Position numbers and translations under genes: made by a program. The notes under the pieces were generated by a model. The model saw nothing but the letters and a program-made list of their open reading frames with translations, was not told the origin of the DNA and did not search any database. DNA of 64,000 nucleotides, taken from Desulfohalobium retbaense DSM 5692 (GTDB lineage Bacteria; Desulfobacterota; Desulfovibrionia; Desulfovibrionales; Desulfohalobiaceae). The stretch covers positions 2,547,001 through 2,611,000 of the forward strand of contig NC_013223.1 of assembly GCF_000024325.1 (NCBI RefSeq). The letters run 5' to 3'. Of the stretch, positions 55,595 to 63,696 are shown piece after piece. Within the stretch, counting starts at the first letter, position 1. Each line of letters starts with the position of its first letter.

Positions 55595-56455
55595 ATGGCC
55601 CAGACCTTCCTCCCAGCAAGCGACCATCAGCCCCGCCTCAAAGGGTATCTGGACCGGCTCGGCACAGCGGTTCCCGCCTCGCTATTGCTTGAGGGAGGAC
55701 GCGAACCCGAACGCAGGGCCCTGGCCCTGTACTGGGCGGCCCGCCTCAACTGCCTCCAGGCTGAAGCGCCCTGTCGACACTGCCCGACCTGCCAGCAGAT
55801 CGCCGAAGAAATCTTCCGCGACCTGATCGTGCTCGACGGGCGCCAGGAAAGCATCCGCATCGATCCGGTTCGCACCATGCGCCGTGAGTTGGCCAGCCGG
55901 CCAGAATACGGGGGCACTCGGGTCATTCTCATCCACGAGGCCCAGTCGCTGACCCAGGAGGCAGCCAATGCCCTCTTGAAATCCCTGGAGGAGCCCCCAC
56001 CTGGCAACGCCTTCGTTCTCACCGCTCCCCAGCGGCAATGGATCCTGCCCACGCTGGTGTCACGGAGTTGGGTCCTGACCCTGAACTGGCACGCGGATAC
56101 GGCTGAAGAGGCTCCGGAGCTCGAGCAATGGGTCGAGCGGCTCTTGGCCTTCTGGGTCCGTTCCCAAGGACTTTTTGAGCATACCGGCCGCAAAGGCAGC
56201 CTGGACCGACTGACCGTCGAAGCTGTCATCGCGCGCTGCCAGCGGGAACTACTGGCAGCCATGACCCAGTCCGCTCAACCGGAAGCAAAGATGGCTTCCC
56301 TGTTTCGCGAGCGCATCGCTCCGGCGACCTTTCCCGTTTTGGACCAGACCCTGCACAAGGCCCAGGAGGCCCTGCAGCACAACGTCAACCCGGCGCTTGT
56401 CCTGGATTGGCTGGCGCTGCAGTTCTGGCGGGCGACCCGCCGCGGGCCAGAATAA
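55595..56455 (+). CDS. holB: DNA polymerase III, delta' subunit
   Basis: 286 aa clamp-loader subunit. Zn-binding CRHCPTCQQI, IRIDPVRTMRRELASRPEYGGTRVILI (strand and sensor region), and LTQEAANALLKSLEEPPP, the family hallmark. As expected for delta', no functional Walker A loop is present. ATG 55595 with a weak AAGG site; an upstream extension would include the purA hairpin. Its 3' end overlaps the YibE/F gene tail to tail by 71 bp. Confidence 0.9.
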   Translation: MAQTFLPASDHQPRLKGYLDRLGTAVPASLLLEGGREPERRALALYWAARLNCLQAEAPCRHCPTCQQIAEEIFRDLIVLDGRQESIRIDPVRTMRRELASRPEYGGTRVILIHEAQSLTQEAANALLKSLEEPPPGNAFVLTAPQRQWILPTLVSRSWVLTLNWHADTAEEAPELEQWVERLLAFWVRSQGLFEHTGRKGSLDRLTVEAVIARCQRELLAAMTQSAQPEAKMASLFRERIAPATFPVLDQTLHKAQEALQHNVNPALVLDWLALQFWRATRRGPE

Positions 56456-57575
56456 ACCCTCCGGCGACCGCGGTCAGCGGTCCCACGGCCACCAGCCCCA
56501 GGCTGCCGACCAATGTCTTGAGCACTTCGGCGGCCACATAGACCAGATTGAAAAAATTGACCATGGGAATGCCCTGGGCCATGAAGGCCATAAACAGGGT
56601 CACATACCCCCCGGAGTAGGCCAGCAAGAGTGTCGTGGTCATGGTGCCGACCACCGCCCGCCCCACGTGCAGCCCGGAGCGGATGAGTTCGGTCCGGGAA
56701 ATGTCCGGCTTCTTGGCCGCCACCTCCTCCATGCTCGCCGCCACATCTACAGCCAGGTCCATGACCGCTCCCGAGGCTGCCAGAAACACGGCCCCGATAA
56801 AGACCCGCTCCAGATCCAGGTGGGCGAACCCGGAATACAGCAGCGTCTCGGAAAAGGGCAGCACTGCGCCGTGGATGTGCAGGCTCTCGACAAAATAGAG
56901 CCCAAGCAGGCAACTGATGCCCACCCCCAGAATACAGCCGGTAAACGCCGTCAATCCCCGCCGATTCACCCCCGCCACGAGAAAAATGATCGCCGCCGCC
57001 AAGCCGACGACCACGGCCAGGGAGACCAGCACCGGATCAGCCCCTTTGAGCATCGCCGGGACCAGAATCTTCCAGATTCCCAGGGCAGCAAAAGCAAAGG
57101 ACAACAAGGCTTTGGCCCCGGTCCAGCCGGCAAAGAGGAGCAGCAGCACCGCAAATCCTCCCAGCAAGACCATTTCTCCACCGATACGGTACTGGGCCTG
57201 TGCATTGACATACTGGATGGACCCGTCTGGAGAGAGAGTCAGCACAACCAGGGCGACGTCGCCGGGGGCGAAGATCTCGTCGCGGTCCATCTGCCCCATC
57301 AAATGGTTGCTGGCCTCGACAATATGGCCTTTCTTGGCCCCATCGAGCAGTTCCAATTCCAGTTCCTGCGTCCCCTGACTGACCATTCCGGTCTTGATCA
57401 CTTCGCTGTTGTCCACTGAAAGCACTTCCCCGCGGCAGCGCACTCCTCGACTGTCGACCTGATCTTCGAATCCGGTGGGCAACAAATACAAGACAGCACT
57501 GAGCAGCACGAACCCCAGGCAGCAGATCCAATCCGCGCGGCTCTCGGGCCGCAGATAGTGGGTCACGAAATCCAT
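56385..57575 (-). CDS. YibE/F-family multipass membrane protein
   Basis: 396 aa, about eight hydrophobic helices. After a short N-terminal helix and a soluble SH3-like segment (CRGEVLSVDNSE...), the family core carries GGFAVLLLLFAGWTGAKALLSF, VNRRGLTAFTGCILGVG, FLAASGAVMDLAVDVAASMEE and LLLAYSGGYVTLF. Function unknown; possibly a transporter. ATG 57575 with GGGGAGG. It lies 77 bp after the alkaline phosphatase gene on the same strand, with a hairpin in between. Confidence 0.87.
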   Translation of the reverse strand: MDFVTHYLRPESRADWICCLGFVLLSAVLYLLPTGFEDQVDSRGVRCRGEVLSVDNSEVIKTGMVSQGTQELELELLDGAKKGHIVEASNHLMGQMDRDEIFAPGDVALVVLTLSPDGSIQYVNAQAQYRIGGEMVLLGGFAVLLLLFAGWTGAKALLSFAFAALGIWKILVPAMLKGADPVLVSLAVVVGLAAAIIFLVAGVNRRGLTAFTGCILGVGISCLLGLYFVESLHIHGAVLPFSETLLYSGFAHLDLERVFIGAVFLAASGAVMDLAVDVAASMEEVAAKKPDISRTELIRSGLHVGRAVVGTMTTTLLLAYSGGYVTLFMAFMAQGIPMVNFFNLVYVAAEVLKTLVGSLGLVAVGPLTAVAGGFILARGGSPARTAAPANPGQAPG

Positions 57576-57592
57576 ATCCCCTCCCCGGAATA

Positions 57593-57629
57593 CAGACAGG
57601 GCGGCGGAACTTGCCCGCCGCCCTGTCTG
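57593..57629. terminator. Hairpin between alkaline phosphatase and YibE/F genes
   Basis: Perfect 15-bp stem CAGACAGGGCGGCGG / CCGCCGCCCTGTCTG with a 7-nt loop, 24 bp after the phosphatase stop codon. On the minus strand only a short TATT follows, so termination is probably incomplete. Confidence 0.65.
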
Positions 57630-57652
57630 TTTCTTCGTTGCGGTACTCGGAT

Positions 57653-59116
57653 TTAGTTGGTCGCCAGATAGACCTTGGGCGCGATGCCCATGCTTTCCAT
57701 GATCTTCGTGGCGATATCGGTATTATCATACGACCCGTTGAACTGTTTGGCACCGACTCCGATGGCCGAGGTAGAGACCGGCACACCGGTGTGCTTGTAA
57801 GAAGTCCAGCCCATGCCGGCTTTTTGGTCCAGGATGTGGGTCAGGGTCACGGCCAGGGGATCGTAGCCACCATAGAGGAGGTAGGTCCGCTTGTCCTCGG
57901 AGCTGACCTTCTCCGCGCCCATGGAGCGCCCGAAGGCCTCCTTGATCTGAGCAACCTCATGGGCGGCCAGGGTCATGGGGTCTTCGGCCGGACCATCAAA
58001 GCGCAGGCCGAAATTGTCTTCGATCACCGGCTTGATGTCCGCAAAGCTCGCTTCCCCGTTTTCCTTGAAGGCCGGCAGAACCTGCTGCGTAAATTTGCGA
58101 AAGGAGATCTTCTGCTTGCCCAGGACCTCGAAATTGGTGGCGTACTTTGTACCGGCAAAACCGAGGGTCAAACCGCCGCATTCGTGGTCACCGGTGACCA
58201 CGATCAGGGTTTCCTCCGGATGCTGTTCATAGAATGTGTAAGCCTCGTTCAACGCGGCATCAAAGGCCAGGGTGTCGTGAATGGCAGCGGTGGCGTCGTT
58301 GGCGTGGCAGGCCCAGTCGATCTTGCCGCCTTCGACCATCATGAAAAAGCCCTTCTCGTTGTCCAACAACTCGATGCCCTTGGCCGTGAATTCCTTGAGC
58401 GAGATGTCCTGATCCTGGCGCTGGTCCATCTCGTAGGGCAGGGCCTTGCTGTTTTGCAGCCAGTCATTCCAGGCCAAAACTTTGCCGTCAGCCGGGCCCA
58501 ATTTTGCGAAGGCCGGCTTGGAATTGATCAGGGTGTACCCGTTTTCCTTGGCCAGATCGAGGGCGTTGCCGACGTAATTTGCGGAATTGTCGCGGGAGTT
58601 GTCCGGATCCTTTAACCCCCCACCGGCGAAGTAGTCGAAGCCGCTTTCCGCCAGGGCCACATCAATATCATAGTATTGGCCGCGAGCTTTGACGTGGGCA
58701 TAAAAGGCCGCAGGCGTGGCGTGGTCGATGGACACCGAGGAGACAATCCCGACCTTCTTGCCCTGCTCCTTGGCCATTTCCGCCAATGTTTTCACCGGGC
58801 GCAGCTGGGTGTCCAGACCGACCACGCCGATGTTCGTCTTCTGGCCGCTGGCCATGGCCGTGGCCGCCGGAGCCGAACCGGTGATAAAGCGGTCCGCGGC
58901 ATAGGTCGAGGTGATACCCTGGGCCGGGAAACTGTCCATCAACAATTCCCCTTGGATAAATTCAGCGGCTGCACTGCGCTGCGGCAATCCCATGCCGTCC
59001 CCGATAAACAAAAAGACGTACTTGGCCTGCTTGGCCAGTGCCAGACTCGGCAGCAGGGACACAACCACAAGAAACAGTGCCAGACGCAGCAGAAATTGCT
59101 TTTTGAGCATGCGCAT
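57653..59116 (-). CDS. phoA: Alkaline phosphatase (PhoA family), exported
   Basis: 487 aa with signal peptide (LLRLALFLVVVSLLPSLALA). Metal and catalytic residues: FLFIGDGMG (Asp), nucleophile Ser in FITGSAPAATAMASG, EGGKIDWACHAND (Glu, Asp, His), VVTGDHECGG (Asp-His), and a late His in SYKHTGVPV. The nucleophile motif is TGSA rather than DSA, as in several Bacillus-like and marine enzymes. Start at 59116 with AAGGAGG. No clear Pho box upstream, so phosphate control is not shown. Confidence 0.93.
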   Translation of the reverse strand: MRMLKKQFLLRLALFLVVVSLLPSLALAKQAKYVFLFIGDGMGLPQRSAAAEFIQGELLMDSFPAQGITSTYAADRFITGSAPAATAMASGQKTNIGVVGLDTQLRPVKTLAEMAKEQGKKVGIVSSVSIDHATPAAFYAHVKARGQYYDIDVALAESGFDYFAGGGLKDPDNSRDNSANYVGNALDLAKENGYTLINSKPAFAKLGPADGKVLAWNDWLQNSKALPYEMDQRQDQDISLKEFTAKGIELLDNEKGFFMMVEGGKIDWACHANDATAAIHDTLAFDAALNEAYTFYEQHPEETLIVVTGDHECGGLTLGFAGTKYATNFEVLGKQKISFRKFTQQVLPAFKENGEASFADIKPVIEDNFGLRFDGPAEDPMTLAAHEVAQIKEAFGRSMGAEKVSSEDKRTYLLYGGYDPLAVTLTHILDQKAGMGWTSYKHTGVPVSTSAIGVGAKQFNGSYDNTDIATKIMESMGIAPKVYLATN

Positions 59117-59370
59117 ATCTTCCTCCTTTGCGCAAAAACGACAGAACACGATACCTTCACACACGGTCTCCCTCCGCACCTCAGGCTATGGCCCGTTTCG
59201 GTGACACAGGCATGGCGCCTGTGTGCCGTTTACAAGGCCACCGTCATTCTATTGTGCTGCATTCGACACCGCACGGTCATGCACACAGTGATCATGGTGG
59301 TTACAAGGCGGACAATGGACGGGTCCACAAGTCCAGCCCTTCGTTGCCATCCTGAAAAAAGGAGACCAGT

Positions 59371-59718
59371 ATGGACCGCGAGCAATTGCACCACATGAAC
59401 ACTGTACTGTCCCAGAAAAAGCAGGAATTGGAGGAGGCCATCGGCCAGATGCAAAACGACCTGGCCACCATGCCCCATAATCTGGCAGATCCTGCAGATC
59501 AGGCCACCCTCTCCACCGACCGCCAACTCGCCTTGCTTCGCCAGCAACGGCTGTTGCACCAGCTCCATGAAGTGGAGCAGGCCTTGCACCAACTCGCCAA
59601 CGGGGAATACGGTCTGTGCGAGGAATGCGGAGAGGAGATCGGCGTGCCCCGGCTGGTGGCTTGCCCGAGCGCGCGGTTGTGCATCGAATGCCAGGAACAG
59701 TTGGAACGCGCCGCGTAA
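59371..59718 (+). CDS. DksA/TraR-type C4 zinc-finger protein
   Basis: 115 aa. N-terminal coiled coil (residues about 3-75, SQKKQELEEAIGQMQNDLA; ALLRQQRLLHQLHEVEQAL), then the C4 zinc finger CEECGEEI...CPSARLCIEC. The layout matches proteins that enter the RNA polymerase secondary channel. At 115 aa it is shorter than E. coli DksA (151 aa), and the canonical DxxDxA tip is not evident, so it is DksA-like rather than a proven DksA. ATG 59371 with AAAGGAG. Confidence 0.85.
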   Translation: MDREQLHHMNTVLSQKKQELEEAIGQMQNDLATMPHNLADPADQATLSTDRQLALLRQQRLLHQLHEVEQALHQLANGEYGLCEECGEEIGVPRLVACPSARLCIECQEQLERAA

Positions 59719-59798
59719 AAAACCATCCACTCCCGGGTACACATTCCCTGTGGCCCGGTCGCTTTACAGAAAGCATAATGATCTGCTAGCGTGAATCT

Positions 59799-59893
59799 TT
59801 CGCTAGGGGAGGGGAGTATATCCCCTGAGAGTCCCGACACCGATCGGGAGACCCTTGGAACCTGAACTGGGTAATACCTGCGCAGGGAAGCGA
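59799..59893 (+). ncRNA. TPP riboswitch aptamer (THI element)
   Basis: Conserved core in order: GGGGAG...CCCCTGAGAG, then GAGACCCTTGGAACCTGAAC, TGGGTAATACC, and GCGCAGGGAAGCG. The P1 helix pairs TTTCGCT (59798-59804) with AGCGA (59889-59893). It binds thiamine pyrophosphate and lies directly upstream of thiD. Confidence 0.95.
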
Positions 59894-59937
59894 GTCGACA
59901 CGTGAGTCAGACCCGGTGTCTGCCAAAACGCTGCCGT

Positions 59938-59972
59938 ACCGCTTCCCTTTGATCAGGGAAGCGGTTTTTTTT
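59938..59972 (+). terminator. TPP riboswitch expression platform (terminator with overlapping antiterminator)
   Basis: ACCGCTTCCCT / AGGGAAGCGGT stem with a 6-nt loop and a run of eight T. The terminator's 5' arm CGCTTCCCT (59940-59948) is also perfectly complementary to AGGGAAGCG at the 3' edge of the aptamer (59884-59892). Without TPP that pairing forms an antiterminator; TPP binding frees the terminator. Confidence 0.92.
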
Positions 59973-60057
59973 GTGCCGCAGGGATTGCCGCCCGCGCAAT
60001 CCGACCTCGGATCGCGCGCCGGGACCGATTGCCACCGGCATCGACAAGGAGGCAGCC

Positions 60058-60867
60058 ATGAAGAAAATTTTGACCATCGCCGGATCCGATTCCGGCGGCG
60101 GCGCCGGAATCCAAACCGACCTGAAAACCATCGCTTTGTTAGGCGGGCACGGCACCAGTGTCCTGACCGCCCTGACCGCACAAAACACCCTCGGCGTCCA
60201 GGGGGTCCATCCCGTACCCGAGGCATTTATCCGGCAGCAGATGGAGTCCGTGCTCACGGACATCGGAACCGATACCCTCAAAATCGGCATGCTGGCCACC
60301 GCCGGCATCGTCCGGACCGTAGCCGAGGGGCTGCGGGCGCTCACTGCCGCCCCGCTCGTACTCGATCCGGTCATGGTCGCCACCAGCGGTGATCCCCTTC
60401 TTGCCGAAGACGCCCGTCAATCGCTGCAGGACAACCTCTTTCCCCTGGCCGCTGTGGTCACCCCCAATCTCGGCGAGGCCGAACTGCTCTGCGGCTTTCC
60501 GGTCACCGACCGGGCCGGCATGGAACAGGCGGCCGCAGCTATCCACGCCCGAGGGCCAGCCTATGTGCTGCTCAAAGGGGGCCACCTCGTCGACGATGCC
60601 GCGGACCTCCTGTTCGACGGCCACCAAGGCATCTGGTTGCCGGGCCACCGCGTAGACACGGTGCACACCCACGGCACCGGCTGCACCTACTCCGCGGCCA
60701 TCGCCACTTTCCTGGCCCAGTCCGGGGATATGGTCCAGGCCGTTACCCAGGCCAAGCGGTTTATCACCCGAGCCATCGCCGCAGCCGGACCGCTGGGCCA
60801 CGGCCGCGGACCGACCAACCCTTACGCCGCCGTCTTCGGAACCGACGATGCCCATGCATCCGCCTGA
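60058..60867 (+). CDS. thiD: Hydroxymethylpyrimidine/phosphomethylpyrimidine kinase
   Basis: 269 aa ribokinase-fold enzyme that phosphorylates HMP and HMP-P for thiamine synthesis. Motifs: TIAGSDSGGGAGIQTDLKT, LDPVMVATSGDPLL, TPNLGEAELL, VLLKGGH, THGTGCTYSAAIA. ATG 60058 with AAGGAGG, 86 nt after the riboswitch terminator. The ABC transporter ATPase starts inside its last 20 bp, so thiD and the importer form one TPP-controlled unit that brings in and activates the pyrimidine. Confidence 0.95.
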   Translation: MKKILTIAGSDSGGGAGIQTDLKTIALLGGHGTSVLTALTAQNTLGVQGVHPVPEAFIRQQMESVLTDIGTDTLKIGMLATAGIVRTVAEGLRALTAAPLVLDPVMVATSGDPLLAEDARQSLQDNLFPLAAVVTPNLGEAELLCGFPVTDRAGMEQAAAAIHARGPAYVLLKGGHLVDDAADLLFDGHQGIWLPGHRVDTVHTHGTGCTYSAAIATFLAQSGDMVQAVTQAKRFITRAIAAAGPLGHGRGPTNPYAAVFGTDDAHASA

Positions 60868-61630
60868 GCATATCGCCGTGTCCGAACTGGCCGCTCGCTA
60901 TGTTGCGGACGGGAGCACGGTCTTCTCCGAGATGACCTTTGCCCTGCCCCCGGGACAATGCCTCGCCCTGATTGGGCCCAGCGGCTGCGGCAAATCGACT
61001 CTGCTCCACGTGCTGGCCGGGCTTTTGCCCACGCACGAGGGAAGTGTGACCTACGGCCAAAAGCCGGTCTCCGACCTGCGGGGCCGTGTCAGCTACATGC
61101 AGCAAAAAGATCTGCTTCTGCCCTGGCGCACTGTTGAGGACAACGCCGCTCTGGGGCTACTCATGCAGGGCCATCCCAAAAAGGCCGCCCGACAAACCGT
61201 CCGCGACCATCTCCCCGGGTTCGGGCTCGCCGAGGCCGCCGGAAGCTATCCGCACCACCTCTCCGGAGGCATGCGCCAGCGCGCGGCGCTGCTGCGCACC
61301 CTGCTGTGCAGCAAGCCGGTCATCCTTTTGGACGAGCCCTTCGGCGCGCTGGACGCCATCACCCGCCGGGCCATGCACGACCAACTTCTGCAAGTCTGGC
61401 GCGCCTTGGGGGCCTCAATCATCCTCGTGACCCACGACGTGGACGAAGCCTTGATCCTGGCTGACACCGTGCTGGTCCTCACCCCCTGCCCAGCCCAGGT
61501 CCAGACCAGTCTTGCCGTCGATTTGCCCCGCCCGCGCCAAGTCACGGACCCGGCCTTTGTGGAGCACAAAGCATTCCTGCTGGAGCAGTTGGACACCTGG
61601 AGCTCTCCTACATGCGCCGCCGTTTCCTGA
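60848..61630 (+). CDS. thiZ: ABC transporter ATP-binding protein for thiamine pyrimidine precursor (ThiZ-like)
   Basis: 260 aa. Walker A GPSGCGKST, Q-loop MQQKDLLLPW, signature HLSGGMRQRAALLRTL, Walker B VILLDEPFGALD, H-loop VTHDVDEAL. Closest in style to the nitrate/taurine/ThiZ group of importer ATPases. ATG 60848 overlaps thiD by 20 bp and the next gene by 19 bp, consistent with translational coupling. The substrate is inferred from riboswitch and thiD context. Confidence 0.92.
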   Translation: MPMHPPEHIAVSELAARYVADGSTVFSEMTFALPPGQCLALIGPSGCGKSTLLHVLAGLLPTHEGSVTYGQKPVSDLRGRVSYMQQKDLLLPWRTVEDNAALGLLMQGHPKKAARQTVRDHLPGFGLAEAAGSYPHHLSGGMRQRAALLRTLLCSKPVILLDEPFGALDAITRRAMHDQLLQVWRALGASIILVTHDVDEALILADTVLVLTPCPAQVQTSLAVDLPRPRQVTDPAFVEHKAFLLEQLDTWSSPTCAAVS

Positions 61631-62364
61631 ACTGCCTCTGGCCCCTGGCGGTCCTGGCCGGCCTGCTCGTGTTCTGGGAAATCGGCGTCGCCGTATGGGA
61701 TATGCCGCACTATATCCTGCCGCCACCATCCCGGATTGCCCAGGCCCTGCTCGCCCACTGGCCCCGGCTCGTGCCCCACGCGCTGACCACCTGCAGCGAG
61801 ATCGTTCTCGGTTTCGGGGTCGCTCTGGCAGCCGGACTGCTCCTCGGTGCCGGCATCGCCGGTTCACGCATCCTGGAACGGGCCCTGCTGCCGCTGGTCA
61901 TCGGTTCCCAGACGATCCCCGTCTTCGCCATTGCCCCGCTTCTGGTGCTCTGGTTCGGCTACGGCATTGGGTCCAAAGTGGTCATGGCGGCCCTGATCGT
62001 CTTTTTTCCAATCACCGTCAGCACCGTCCAGGGACTCAAGGCCGCGGACAGGGATCTGTTGGATCTGCTGCGGGTTTTGGAAGCCGGCCGGTGGCGGATA
62101 TTTTGGACCGTGCGGGTGCCCCAGGCCCTGCCGCATATTTTTGCCGGAGCCAAGATCGGCATGGCCGTCAGCGTCATCGGCGCGGTGATTGGAGAATGGG
62201 TCGGGGCCAGGCAGGGACTGGGGTACTATATGGTCCAGGCCAACGCCCAGATGCAAGTCGACCGTGTCTTTGCGGCCATTGTCCTGCTCTCCATGATCGG
62301 TGTGGGCCTCTACGCCCTGGTCGTGCTTGTCGAACGCTGGCTCACTCCCTGGCGACGGACCTGA
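61612..62364 (+). CDS. thiX: ABC transporter permease for thiamine pyrimidine precursor (ThiX-like)
   Basis: 250 aa, about six helices, BPD_transp_1 fold. EAA-type loop: LLRVLEAGRWRIFWTVRVPQALPHIFAGAKIGMAVSVIGAVIGEW. First helix about residues 8-28 (LWPLAVLAGLLVFWEIGVAV). Overlaps the ATPase gene by 19 bp. A large hairpin follows 16 bp after its stop, before the binding-protein gene. Confidence 0.92.
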   Translation: MRRRFLNCLWPLAVLAGLLVFWEIGVAVWDMPHYILPPPSRIAQALLAHWPRLVPHALTTCSEIVLGFGVALAAGLLLGAGIAGSRILERALLPLVIGSQTIPVFAIAPLLVLWFGYGIGSKVVMAALIVFFPITVSTVQGLKAADRDLLDLLRVLEAGRWRIFWTVRVPQALPHIFAGAKIGMAVSVIGAVIGEWVGARQGLGYYMVQANAQMQVDRVFAAIVLLSMIGVGLYALVVLVERWLTPWRRT

Positions 62365-62696
62365 CCGCGGGGTTACGCTTTCCAGAACTGAATCAGCGTC
62401 AATTCCAAACTTGGAAATCCAGTTCTGGAGATTTTGAATACGGCCTGAAAGCTGTCTGAGCGAGTTCGGCCGCGTTTGCTCCTGCCGGCACACCACCTGG
62501 CAATACGCAACAATACAAACACAAGCTCCCACGGCGGCTCCACTCGCGGCAGGCAGGAGGACTACGTTGCCTTCGAGCGAGTTTTTTCAGGCCGCAGGCA
62601 AAATTTTCAGAACCGGCTCGGCGACAATCCCGAGCCTTGCCCCCGAGCCTTTGGCAAACCCCTTTTGTATTCACCCAATCACCACGGAGGTTGTAT
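62365..62696. other. 332-bp spacer between thiX and thiY
   Basis: Holds the hairpin at 62381-62429 and a second short hairpin (GGCTCGG...CCGAGCC, 62615-62636), then the strong ribosome site of thiY. There is no second TPP aptamer. An AGGAGG at 62555-62560 precedes a TTG-started 92-codon frame that overlaps thiY out of frame and has no homology, so I do not call it. Confidence 0.5.
62381..62429 (+). terminator. Large nested hairpin after thiX
   Basis: Outer arms TCCAGAACTG / CAGTTCTGGA, inner arms TTCCAA / TTGGAA, followed by GATTTTGAA. It may be a partial terminator or RNA-stability element separating thiD-thiZ-thiX from thiY. Confidence 0.6.
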
Positions 62697-63635
62697 ATGC
62701 ATTTACGTTGTGCCCTTTTGACGCTGACATTCCTGCTGGCCTCGGTCCTCCCGGCCCACAGTGCCACCTCGCTCATGCTCGACTGGTACCCCAATCCCAA
62801 CCACGCCACCTTGAACGCGGCCAAGACCCAGGGATTTTTTGCTGACCAAGGACTGGAGGTCGATCTCCAGGTCCCGGCCGATCCCAATGATCCGTTGAAA
62901 TTGGTGGCTGCCGGCAAGGTCGACTTCGCCGTCTCCTATCAGCCGACCGTGCTCCAGGCCCGAGCCGAAGGGCTCCCGGTGGTCGCTGTCGGCGCTCTGG
63001 TCCAGCACCCCCTAAGCTGCGTTTTGTACCGCAAAGACCAAGGCATCACCTCGCCAGCCGACTTCAAGGGCAAACGGATCGGCTATTCGGTGGAGCCGCT
63101 GTACCGGGTCCTGTTTGAAACTGTGGCCGGACACGCCGGGCTGACTCCGGAGGACTACGAGACCGTTCGCGTCGGCTTCAATCTGACCCAGCCACTTTTG
63201 TCCGGGAAGATCGCCGGTTCCGCCGGGGCGTTTCGCAATTACGAAGCGGTGCAGGCCGAACTGGAGGGATTCGACGTCGGGGTCTTCGCCTTTGAAGAAT
63301 ACGGTGTGCCGGATTTCTACGAACTCGTTTTGATCGCCAACGCCAAAACGGTCAGCGAAGCACCAGAAAAGGTCGCCGGGCTGATCAATGCCTTAAAGCA
63401 GGGCACCGAGTGGACCCTGGAACACCCAAAGCGCTCCAGAGAAGCTTTTTTCGCCAGCTATCCCGATAGCGCCAATGAACTCAACCGGCGCGCTTTCGAA
63501 GCCACACTGCCCTTTTTCAAGGGCAGCCCCGCCCAGACCCGGCAGCGGTGGGAAGCCCTGGAGACCTTCATGCGCGACAAAGGGTTGCTGAACAACCCCG
63601 TGGACCTGGACACCCTCGTCTGGCAACCCGAATAA
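62697..63635 (+). CDS. thiY: Substrate-binding protein for thiamine pyrimidine precursor (ThiY/THI5-like)
   Basis: 312 aa with signal peptide (LLTLTFLLASVLPAHS). NMT1/THI5-like fold: MLDWYPNPNHATLNAAKTQGFF, AAGKVDFAVSYQPTVLQARAEG, DFKGKRIGYSVEP. The DWYPNPNHA start is typical of binding proteins for formylaminopyrimidine or HMP. ATG 62697 with CGGAGG. It is separated from the rest of the importer by 332 bp, which is unusual, but lies on the same strand and completes the ThiXYZ set. Confidence 0.92.
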   Translation: MHLRCALLTLTFLLASVLPAHSATSLMLDWYPNPNHATLNAAKTQGFFADQGLEVDLQVPADPNDPLKLVAAGKVDFAVSYQPTVLQARAEGLPVVAVGALVQHPLSCVLYRKDQGITSPADFKGKRIGYSVEPLYRVLFETVAGHAGLTPEDYETVRVGFNLTQPLLSGKIAGSAGAFRNYEAVQAELEGFDVGVFAFEEYGVPDFYELVLIANAKTVSEAPEKVAGLINALKQGTEWTLEHPKRSREAFFASYPDSANELNRRAFEATLPFFKGSPAQTRQRWEALETFMRDKGLLNNPVDLDTLVWQPE

Positions 63636-63696
63636 TCGCCAGGTGCAGCCCATACTCCCGTCTGGCTGCTTCGCCCCTTTTTGAGGTCCCATTTCC

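Noticed and set aside
59117-59370. Pho box or sRNA in the phoA/dksA-like divergent gap
   Set aside because: No CTGTCAT-type repeats. Only a small hairpin (59204-59224) without promoter evidence.
62567-62845. TTG-started frame with a good AGGAGG upstream of thiY
   Set aside because: It overlaps thiY out of frame and has no homology. The Shine-Dalgarno-like sequence is probably chance, or a leader peptide that I cannot support.
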